Source of the DNA: an uncultured Eubacterium sp.
GTDB taxonomy: Bacteria > Bacillota_A > Clostridia > Lachnospirales > Lachnospiraceae
Length of the DNA stretch: 7,527 nucleotides
Assembly: GCA_948468465.1 (NCBI GenBank)
Contig: CAOKJJ010000213.1
Location: forward strand, 1-7,527
Direction: 5' to 3'
Part shown: piece after piece, positions 1-5,479 of the stretch
Layout of the letters: every line of letters begins with the position of its first letter
Numbering within the stretch: position 1 is the stretch's first letter
Notes under the pieces: generated by a model
Databases searched by the model: none
What the model was told of the DNA's origin: nothing
Seen by the model: the letters and a program-made list of their open reading frames with translations, nothing else
Made by a program: the position numbers and the translations under genes

Positions 1-155
1 CGCTTTTAGCCCCTGGCTGTAAGCCAGGGGCGGATTACGCGACGCGACCGGACGGAGCCATCACGTCAATGCAGAATGTCTAGAAATTCTTAACATTCTG
101 GAGTAGGAGCCGCAAGCCAGGCCATTTCCCCCTCACCCGGCGTCCGCACAGCCAA
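1..155 (+). mobile_element. GC-rich structured segment, possible IS200/IS605-type right end with tnpB 3' tail / omega-RNA
   Basis: Seen: this stretch is much richer in G+C than the sequence after about 155. It holds a perfect 10-bp hairpin (9-18 with 22-31, loop GTA), a short GACG/CGTC stem (51-54 with 64-67) and an 8-bp stem CAGAATGT/ACATTCTG (72-79 with 93-100) whose loop can pair further. One frame is open from the left edge to a TAG at 81-83 (ending ...PDGAITSMQNV), and the same frame stays open after it to a TGA near 168. Known: TnpB genes of IS200/IS605 elements end in a structured guide RNA that overlaps the last codons and the right end of the element. Inference: the segment may be such a tail, with the tnpB body off the left edge. 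Alternatives are a HEARO-like RNA or another structured RNA. The catalytic part of TnpB is not visible, so the call is tentative and the right boundary approximate. Confidence -1.
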
Positions 156-252
156 TATCTGTTCGAATGAGTATAGCATGTTTTGGCAGCTCTTTCAAGA
201 TATTGCCATTATGTAACTTGCCGCCGTTAAAATGCATCTTACTGTAATTTGC

Positions 253-280
253 TTGCTTTGTATGGCTGCTGCTGTATGAT
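253..280 (+). promoter_or_regulatory. Candidate sigma-A promoter of the ABC exporter operon
   Basis: A TTGCTT box (253-258) lies 16 bp before TATGAT (275-280), which would start transcription near 287 and leave a short leader before the AAGGAGG site at 296-302. The -35 box is imperfect. The position fits the chosen ATG at 312 and argues against the in-frame TTG at 249 as a start. No operator for the LytTR protein encoded downstream could be recognised here. Confidence -1.
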
Positions 281-311
281 ATATGAAAATTCGATAAGGA
301 GGATACAGGAA

Positions 312-1274
312 ATGAGCATCATAAATGTTCAAAATCTTACAAAGAAGTATGGAGATTTTTATGCCGTGGATCATATTTCTTTTGTAGTAGAGCGTGCGAC
401 AATGCTGGGATTTTTAGGAATCAATGGAGCCGGAAAATCGACGACCATTCATATGCTGTCTACGCTTCTTCCGCCTGATGCGGGGTCTGCCAAGATGTGC
501 GGATATATGATTGGGCGTGAGGATCAAAAAATACGGCAAAAGATTGGCATTGTATATCAGCAGAATTGTCTGGATGATTTGCTGTCAGTAAAGGAAAACC
601 TGATTTGCAGAGGTATCTTGCATGGTGTGTCAAAAAGAGATGCAGCCAGACAGTTGAAACATGTTTGCGAGATATTAAATCTTAATGATATTTTGAAGAA
701 AAAATATAAGATTTTGTCTGGCGGGCAGAAACGCAGATGCGAGATTGCGGCGGCTCTGATGCATACGCCGGAGATTTTGTTTTTGGATGAGCCAACGACG
801 GGGCTGGATCCGGCTACGCGCAGTGATGTATGGAAAGCGGTTCAGGATCTGCAGAAAAATGAAAAGATCACTGTATTTTTAACAACCCACTATATGGAAG
901 AAGCGGCAGCGGCAGATCATATTATCATATTAGATCATGGTAAAATAATTACAGAAGGGACGGCCTTTGAGTTAAAAGAAAAATACGCGGCGGATAAGCT
1001 GAGATTGTATTTTGATGATGCGGATGGCGTAAAAAGAAAGGAGATTACGGATGCTATAAGAAAAACAGGAGAAAAGCAGGAGATTGTGCGTTTAAAAAAC
1101 AAAGGAATAGAGATTTCCATACCTGCGACGATAGATGCAATGCCGATTTTGGAAGCAGTGAGAGAAAAAGTAGATGGTTTTGAAGTCATTCAGGGAAATA
1201 TGGATGATGTATTTTTACATGCAGTTGGGAGGAACAATGAAAATGATGGAACAATTGAAAACGATTACTGGTAG
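312..1274 (+). CDS. ABC transporter ATP-binding protein (ABC-2/DrrA-CcmA type exporter)
   Basis: This is a cytoplasmic ATPase that powers export through the permease encoded next. The 320-residue protein shows Walker A GINGAGKST (36-44), a Q-loop at Gln83/84, signature LSGGQ (135-139) followed by KRR, Walker B ILFLDEP with Asp159 and Glu160, a D-loop GLD, and the switch His193 in TTHYMEEA. The last ~100 residues form the accessory C-terminal region common in drug, antibiotic and lantibiotic exporters of this type. The start is set at ATG 312 because a perfect AAGGAGG (296-302) stands 9 bases before it; an in-frame TTG at 249 would add 21 residues rich in Cys with no conserved look. The gene overlaps the permease gene by about 38 bp, indicating translational coupling. 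The substrate cannot be read from the sequence; peptide or antimicrobial export is common in this family but is inference here. Confidence -1.
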   Translation: MSIINVQNLTKKYGDFYAVDHISFVVERATMLGFLGINGAGKSTTIHMLSTLLPPDAGSAKMCGYMIGREDQKIRQKIGIVYQQNCLDDLLSVKENLICRGILHGVSKRDAARQLKHVCEILNLNDILKKKYKILSGGQKRRCEIAAALMHTPEILFLDEPTTGLDPATRSDVWKAVQDLQKNEKITVFLTTHYMEEAAAADHIIILDHGKIITEGTAFELKEKYAADKLRLYFDDADGVKRKEITDAIRKTGEKQEIVRLKNKGIEISIPATIDAMPILEAVREKVDGFEVIQGNMDDVFLHAVGRNNENDGTIENDYW

Positions 1275-2157
1275 AAATCTGAAACTTTATCTGAGGGATA
1301 AAGGGGCTGTATTTTTTTCTCTGATGTCTATGCTTATCGTTATCGTTCTGATGCTCTTATTTTTAGGGGATATGCAGACGGAAAATATTACAGATATGTT
1401 AAAGGGCATTCCCGGACATGATGCTTCAAATGATGAAAAAAATGCGAAGCTATTGATTCTTTCCTGGACTTGTGCGGGCATTCTGGCCATTAATGCAGTA
1501 ACGGTAACACTTTCTGCGATGTCGTCGATGATTAAGGATAAAGAAAGCGGTGCGGTCTATGCCATTTATACTGCTCCGGTGAGCAGAGGACTGATCGCTC
1601 TCGGGTATGTATTGTCTGCATGGGCGGCTTCTGTATTTATCTGCATGCTGACGATGTTTCTTACAGAACTGTATTGTGTTTTCTGGGGAATGGAGTGGTT
1701 TTCGGCAGCGGTGCATATGAAACTGGCCGGGATGATTGTGGTTAATTCTTTTACCTATGCAGCAATGATGTATGTAGCCGCAACCGTTATGCAATCGGAA
1801 AGGGCATGGAGCGGCTTCGGTACGATTGTAGGGACGCTGACGGGATTTTTAGGCGGCATTTATCTTCCGATCGGACAGCTTTCTGAGGGTATTGGTAATT
1901 TTATGAAGAGTACGCCGATCATATATGGTACTGTGTTGTTTCGTGAGCTTATGACAGAACAGGCAGTTCATACGACATTTCAGGATCTGCCGAAAGAAGC
2001 CGAGGATACTTACCGGGAAATGATGGGCATTGATCTTTTTGTATTAGAAAAACAGGTTACGACAGAGGGATGTCTGGCGGTTCTCTTGATTTTTGGCGTG
2101 ATTTTTCTTATGATAGGAGTGGCGCTTGTGAAATATGCAAAGAAAACGGACAGGTAG
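1237..2157 (+). CDS. ABC-2 type transporter permease
   Basis: This is the membrane-spanning partner of the preceding ATPase. The 306-residue protein has about six hydrophobic segments: one near residues 25-45, a pair in the middle following a soluble loop after the first helix, two more around the AWSGFGTIVG...GGIYLPIGQL stretch, and one at the C-terminus before KYAKKTDR. That is the ABC-2 layout: the first helix is followed by an extracytoplasmic loop, and a Gly/Pro-containing segment (GFLGGIYLPIGQL) comes before another outer loop. The start lies inside the end of the ATPase gene. GGGAGGA (1227-1233) can serve ATG 1237 (3-4 base gap) or ATG 1243 (about 9-10 bases), so two extra residues are uncertain. 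An upstream in-frame start at 1174 is unlikely because it would run deep into the ATPase frame without a ribosome site. Together the two genes encode a minimal exporter, presumably acting as a dimer of each subunit. Confidence -1.
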   Translation: MKMMEQLKTITGRNLKLYLRDKGAVFFSLMSMLIVIVLMLLFLGDMQTENITDMLKGIPGHDASNDEKNAKLLILSWTCAGILAINAVTVTLSAMSSMIKDKESGAVYAIYTAPVSRGLIALGYVLSAWAASVFICMLTMFLTELYCVFWGMEWFSAAVHMKLAGMIVVNSFTYAAMMYVAATVMQSERAWSGFGTIVGTLTGFLGGIYLPIGQLSEGIGNFMKSTPIIYGTVLFRELMTEQAVHTTFQDLPKEAEDTYREMMGIDLFVLEKQVTTEGCLAVLLIFGVIFLMIGVALVKYAKKTDR

Positions 2158-2216
2158 AAGATGAAAATAGTACAGTGTGTCTGGACAGTTACAGAAAACA
2201 GGATCGCAGGTGAGTT

Positions 2217-2654
2217 ATGAAGATTACGATAGAAACGCCGCGGCAGGGAGAAGAAGATGAAATCATTATCCGGTGTGCCGCATTGGATGAAGAATTGCTG
2301 CATCTTATTTATAAAATCAGGATGGGAAGAGAAAGCATACCGGTTTTTTCCGGTTCTGAGATTGTAATGCTGCCGCTGAAAGAAATTTTTTATTTTGAGT
2401 CGGTAGATAACAAAGTTTTTGCTTACTGTAAAAAGGATGTATATGAAGTTCGCAAAAAACTGTATGAACTGGAAAATGCTTATGAAAACCAGGATTTTCT
2501 GCGTGTTTCAAAATCAACGATTGTGCATCTGCCTAAAATATTGCAGTTATCTCCAATGTTTAACGGACGGTTTGAAGCCGAGCTGAAAAATGGTGAAAAG
2601 ATTATTATATCGAGGCAGTATGTGGCTTTGATGAAGAAAAAACTTGGAATATAG
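2217..2654 (+). CDS. LytTR-domain DNA-binding transcriptional regulator
   Basis: This 145-residue protein has a short N-terminal part (~1-40, MKITIETPRQ...) and a LytTR domain covering the rest. Typical marks of the domain are LKEIFYFESVDNKVFAY, the FLRVSKSTIVHLPKI segment, and FNGRFEAELKNGEKIIISRQY leading to the terminal KKKLGI. LytTR domains bind DNA through beta strands, usually at paired direct repeats. There is no response-regulator receiver domain, so it is not a classical two-component regulator; the family's small stand-alone members are commonly paired with a membrane protein that controls them. The gene follows the permease by 59 bp with a modest AGGTGA ribosome site (2208-2213), and the next gene starts about 14 bp after its stop. 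It probably regulates this operon, though no operator was identified with confidence. Confidence -1.
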   Translation: MKITIETPRQGEEDEIIIRCAALDEELLHLIYKIRMGRESIPVFSGSEIVMLPLKEIFYFESVDNKVFAYCKKDVYEVRKKLYELENAYENQDFLRVSKSTIVHLPKILQLSPMFNGRFEAELKNGEKIIISRQYVALMKKKLGI

Positions 2655-2668
2655 AAGAGGTGGACACT

Positions 2669-3124
2669 GTGAAAAAAATCATGTTTCGATTAAAGATTTT
2701 TGCGGGATGGTTTGTAGAGTGGTTTGTATACATCACTACAGGCATTTTAATTATATGTGCTGTTAATTGTTCAAGTGAGGAAGCGATTCCGAAAGATACA
2801 CTTTGGGAGATCTTACTGTCAGCTCTTTTGACAGCGGCAGTAACAGATGTGGTTTTTATGATAGAACCTATAAAAAAAAGCAGTGCGTTTTTGTGCTTTC
2901 TGCTGCATTTTGGCAGTTTGACAGTGATCATGATTGTCTGCGGCCTGCGTTTTGGATGGATTGCTTTTGCACCGATCGAAATGTTTTATATGGGGATATG
3001 GGTTGCCTTCGTATATGCCTTTGTAATGATTGTGTATTATGTTCTGGATAAACATCGGGCCGAGCAGATGAACCGCAGGCTGAGGGAAAAGTATAAAGAT
3101 GAGGAAGAGGAAGATACGCTCTAA
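2669..3124 (+). CDS. DUF3021-type four-helix membrane protein, partner of the LytTR regulator
   Basis: This 151-residue membrane protein has four predicted helices: about residues 8-32 (FAGWFVEWFVYITTGILII), 45-66, 72-97 (CFLLHFGSLTVIMIVCGL) and 103-127 (FYMGIWVAFVYAFVMIVYY). A charged cytoplasmic tail follows (HRAEQMNRRLREKYKDEEEE). Length, topology, Trp/Gly placement and the position straight after a LytTR gene match the DUF3021 family, which is very often encoded beside LytTR regulators in Firmicutes. Known for related LytTR systems: a membrane protein can inhibit its cognate LytTR regulator; that role is inferred here. The start is taken as GTG 2669 because AGAGGTGG (2656-2663) sits about 5 bases before it; GTG 2660 would overlap that site. 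There is no terminator-like hairpin directly after the stop. Confidence -1.
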   Translation: MKKIMFRLKIFAGWFVEWFVYITTGILIICAVNCSSEEAIPKDTLWEILLSALLTAAVTDVVFMIEPIKKSSAFLCFLLHFGSLTVIMIVCGLRFGWIAFAPIEMFYMGIWVAFVYAFVMIVYYVLDKHRAEQMNRRLREKYKDEEEEDTL

Positions 3125-3222
3125 AGCCACAATGATGAAAATCTGTTTTTGGTGATCTACACTATCAAAGATATGTCTGCGATATCATATATTTTTGTTA
3201 AATTGTATGGTAACATTTTCCG

Positions 3223-3239
3223 CACAATTGTGGTAAGAT
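3223..3239 (+). promoter_or_regulatory. Extended -10 promoter with overlapping 10-bp palindrome before the Big2 protein gene
   Basis: TGG-TAAGAT (3231-3239) has the TGn extended -10 form, with a predicted start near 3246; no good -35 box is seen 17-18 bp upstream, as often with extended -10 promoters. A perfect palindrome CACAATTGTG (3223-3232) abuts the -10 box and includes its TG, so a bound repressor would block RNA polymerase. The palindrome is short and could be chance. Confidence -1.
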
Positions 3240-3298
3240 ATAGATGTTTCAATGATGTGAACGATACAAATCCATATGATTTTAGGAGGGAATCCCAA

Positions 3299-4030
3299 AT
3301 GAAAAGTATGAAAAAATTTGCATGCGGCTGTCTGGCAGCTGCAATTGTTGCTGCACCGTTATCAGCCGCACCGATTACGGCACAGGCAGCGGCTCCAAAA
3401 CTGAACAAAACCTCTGCTGTCATGACGGTTGGAAAGAAAATGACGCTGAAAGTGCAAAATGTAAAAAAAGGAACCAGCATCAAATGGTCCAGTACAAAAA
3501 AGGCGGTTGCAACCGTATCAGCAAAAGGAGTAGTAGCCGCAAAAACAGCAGGAAAAACGACGATTAAAGCTGTCGTAAACAAAAAGACACTGAACTGTAA
3601 GATTACGGTGAAAGAAAAGGCCGCAGACAGTGCGGATGCAAGTTCTGACAACAGCCAGCCAAATACGGAACCGAATACAAGTACCGACACCAACCAGACA
3701 GATATTTCCGCTTTACTGGCTGGAAAAACATTTAAGGGAACCGCAGCGACAGCACTTGGAAATATCGAGGCTATGAAAATTACGTTCCGTGAGGATGGTA
3801 CTGCAACGGGGTCAAAAATAAATGAGACAACGATGATGCCGGAGGAATTTTCTGGTACATACAAGGCTGTCTTAAAGGATAAAAAAGCTGTTATTACAAT
3901 AGAAGCGGACGGAAAGACGATAACCGAAGAACTGACCGCCGAAAGCGAAGATTTTACGAAGTTTTCAGCTCAGAAAAATATTATGGGGACAGATATTTCG
4001 ATTATAGTAGAAGAAGTAAAAGAATCGTAA
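3299..4030 (+). CDS. Secreted protein with Big2 (bacterial Ig-like) domain and C-terminal lipocalin-like domain
   Basis: This 243-residue exported protein of unknown role has a Sec signal peptide: basic MKSMKK, a hydrophobic Ala-rich core, and a likely cleavage after the AQA at 28-30. A Big2 domain follows (about 33-106), with VMTVGKKMTLKV, the IKWSSTKKAVATVSAKGVV strand typical of the family, and GKTTIKA. Residues ~108-135 are a Ser/Asp/Asn/Thr/Gln linker. The C-terminal part (~137-240), starting LLAGKTFKG, is a string of predicted beta strands alternating with turns (ITFREDGTAT, FSGTYKAVLKDKKAVITI). It resembles small lipocalin-like domains seen in gut Firmicutes proteins, though this is a weak match by eye. 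There is no LPxTG anchor, lipobox or surface-layer repeat, so it is probably released or loosely wall-bound. AGGAGGG (3284-3290) precedes the ATG by 8 bases; an in-frame start at 3149 lies upstream of the promoter and is rejected. Confidence -1.
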   Translation: MKSMKKFACGCLAAAIVAAPLSAAPITAQAAAPKLNKTSAVMTVGKKMTLKVQNVKKGTSIKWSSTKKAVATVSAKGVVAAKTAGKTTIKAVVNKKTLNCKITVKEKAADSADASSDNSQPNTEPNTSTDTNQTDISALLAGKTFKGTAATALGNIEAMKITFREDGTATGSKINETTMMPEEFSGTYKAVLKDKKAVITIEADGKTITEELTAESEDFTKFSAQKNIMGTDISIIVEEVKES

Positions 4031-4107
4031 AAAGAAATACAAAAGCAGCATAAAAGAAGCATAAGATACAGAGTAATATAACACAATAGCTGCTGCCGGC
4101 AGGAATG

Positions 4108-4177
4108 TCTGTGCAAGGCCGAACGTTTACCGGAAATGGGATAAACGAATGCGGCCGTGCACAGATTTTTTATTTAT
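4108..4177 (+). terminator. Rho-independent terminator after the Big2 protein gene
   Basis: TCTGTGCA (4108-4115) pairs with TGCACAGA (4158-4165). Inner stems GGCCG/CGGCC and CGTTTA/TAAACG extend it into a long interrupted hairpin, followed at once by TTTTTTATTTATT. The 3' T-run gives a clear + strand terminator, isolating the secreted protein gene from the reductase gene. The hairpin arm is unusually long for a plain terminator. Confidence -1.
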
Positions 4178-4221
4178 TGCAGCGAGGACGCATGAAATGA
4201 TACAATAAAGTGAATTTTAGC

Positions 4222-4251
4222 TTTACATCCTACTGAAAAAGAAGTTATAAT
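4222..4251 (+). promoter_or_regulatory. Sigma-A promoter of the aldo/keto reductase gene
   Basis: TTTACA (4222-4227) and a consensus TATAAT (4246-4251) are separated by 18 bp, giving a start near 4258 and a 35-base leader with AAGGAGG (4277-4283) before the ATG at 4293. This is the best promoter match in the window and suggests substantial, possibly constitutive, expression. Confidence -1.
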
Positions 4252-4292
4252 AGACAAAGCCATAAAAAAGGCAGAAAAGGAGGAAACATCAG

Positions 4293-5333
4293 ATGCAAAA
4301 AGTTACTCTTGGTAAAACTGGCATTACAGTCAATAAAAATGGATTTGGCGCGCTGCCGATGCAGCGGATTACAAAAACGGATGCGGTACAGCTGGTCCGC
4401 AGGGCATATGATGCCGGGATTACATATTTTGATACTGCCAGATGGTATACGGACAGTGAGGAAAAGCTTGGGGAGGCATTTGACGGTATCAGGGAGCATG
4501 TGTTTATTGCGACAAAAACAGGCGCGACAGATGTGCAGGCGTTTTGGAAAGATTTGGAGACGTCCTTGCATAACCTGCGTACAGATTATATTGATATTTA
4601 CCAATTCCACAATCCGTCGTTTTGCCCGAAACCGGGAGATGGAAGCGGCTTATATGAAGCAATGCTGGAAGCTAAAGCACAGGGCAAGGTGCGTCATATC
4701 GGCATTACGAACCACAGGCTGGCAGTTGCACAGGAAGCAATTGCATCTGGCTTGTATGAAACACTGCAGTTTCCGTTTAGCTATTTAAGCGGACAGCAGG
4801 AACTGGAGCTTGTGAAAAAATGTGAACAGGCGCAGATGGGATTTGTCGCAATGAAGGCACTCTCTGGAGGGCTGATTACGAATTCGGCTGCCGCGTATGC
4901 GTTTTTAGCGCAATATGAAAATGTGTTGCCGATTTGGGGCGTACAAAGAGTGAAGGAATTAGATGAATTTATTTCCTATATCGAACATCCTCCAATACTG
5001 ACAGAAGAGCTTACACAGCTGATTGCCGCTGACAAAAAACAGCTGAGCGGTGAATTCTGCAGAGGATGCGGATACTGCATGCCTTGTCCGGCAGGCATTG
5101 AAATCAATACCTGCGCAAGAATGTCGCTCTTAATCCGGCGATCGCCGTCGAAAGCGCATTTAACAGAAAAGGCCCAGGAAATGATGAAAAAAATTGAAAA
5201 CTGTCTGCACTGCGGCCAATGTAAAAGTAAGTGTCCATATGAACTGGATACGCCGGCATTACTGGAAAAAAATTATGAAGATTACAAACGTATCTTAGCG
5301 GGTGAGATTCAGGTTGATGAGAGAAGAGAATAA
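4293..5333 (+). CDS. Aldo/keto reductase with C-terminal 4Fe-4S domain
   Basis: This 346-residue cytoplasmic oxidoreductase has an N-terminal (beta/alpha)8 aldo/keto reductase barrel (about 1-245). The family's catalytic tetrad can be placed at Asp47 and Tyr52 (FDTARWY), Lys75 (IATKT) and His106 (YQFHN). The tail (about 250-330) is ferredoxin-like. It has Cys256, 259, 262 and 265 (CRGCGYCMPCP) and Cys304, 307, 310 and 314 (CLHCGQCKSKCP), enough for two [4Fe-4S] clusters with the usual exchange of the last ligand. This arrangement fits the COG1453-type reductases common in anaerobes. Inference: it may exchange electrons with ferredoxin as well as, or instead of, NAD(P)H; the substrate is unknown. 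It is a single-gene unit behind its own promoter, with a perfect AAGGAGG 9 bases before the ATG. The length is normal and all key residues are present. Confidence -1.
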   Translation: MQKVTLGKTGITVNKNGFGALPMQRITKTDAVQLVRRAYDAGITYFDTARWYTDSEEKLGEAFDGIREHVFIATKTGATDVQAFWKDLETSLHNLRTDYIDIYQFHNPSFCPKPGDGSGLYEAMLEAKAQGKVRHIGITNHRLAVAQEAIASGLYETLQFPFSYLSGQQELELVKKCEQAQMGFVAMKALSGGLITNSAAAYAFLAQYENVLPIWGVQRVKELDEFISYIEHPPILTEELTQLIAADKKQLSGEFCRGCGYCMPCPAGIEINTCARMSLLIRRSPSKAHLTEKAQEMMKKIENCLHCGQCKSKCPYELDTPALLEKNYEDYKRILAGEIQVDERRE

Positions 5334-5339
5334 AAAAGA

Positions 5340-5431
5340 TAAAATGTGAATTCATTTCATTTAGATTTAAATAGTTCGCAAATTAAAATGTGAATTCATT
5401 TCATTTAGATTTAAATAGTTCGCAAATTAAA
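5340..5431. repeat. 44-bp perfect tandem duplication
   Basis: Copy 1 (5341-5384) is repeated exactly as copy 2 (5385-5428), with the match running one base left and three bases right. Each copy contains two 8-bp palindromes: TGAATTCA (5347-5354 and 5391-5398) and ATTTAAAT (5365-5372 and 5409-5416). The sequence is strongly AT-rich and non-coding, between the reductase stop and the transporter start. Exact identity implies recent duplication or active maintenance. Confidence -1.
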
Positions 5432-5459
5432 TTGTTTATAAATTAAATTGTTTATAAAT
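5424..5459. repeat. 16-bp tandem duplication containing TATAAA boxes
   Basis: The unit AAATTAAATTGTTTAT occurs at 5424-5439 and 5440-5455, followed by a further AAAT. It starts inside the end of the second 44-bp copy, so the two repeats are nested. Each unit yields a TATAAA (5437-5442 and 5453-5458) that could act as a -10 box; TTGTTT at 5432-5437 lies only 15 bp before the second one. This is the best candidate for the transporter promoter but is not strong. Confidence -1.
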
Positions 5460-5479
5460 GAAAGAAAGAGGAGTTTAGT

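Noticed and set aside
205..250. Possible LytTR direct-repeat operator upstream of the exporter (GTAACTT, CGTTAAAA, TGTAATTT)
   Set aside because: The three elements are poorly matched to each other and their spacings (13 and 18 bp) do not form the regular period expected for LytTR sites.
249..311. TTG at 249 as the start of the ABC ATPase
   Set aside because: It overlaps the likely promoter and has no ribosome site, while ATG 312 has a perfect AAGGAGG at the right distance and begins the conserved domain.
3157..3864. A 235-codon open frame on the minus strand opposite the Big2 protein gene
   Set aside because: It mirrors the codon pattern of the real gene, covers its promoter and signal peptide, has no ribosome site, and its translation is low-complexity (runs of Val, Ala, Phe).
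4020..4090. Short GCAGCATAAAAGAAGCATAA repeat-like stretch after the Big2 gene
   Set aside because: The repeated part is only about seven bases in A-rich DNA and is best explained by chance.
4309..4788. A 159-codon open frame on the plus strand inside the aldo/keto reductase gene
   Set aside because: It is an out-of-frame shadow within a gene whose catalytic and Fe-S motifs are intact, and its translation shows no family features.
5341..5428. Possible CRISPR array
   Set aside because: Only two directly adjoining 44-bp copies exist, with no spacer between them and no cas genes nearby; it is a simple tandem duplication.
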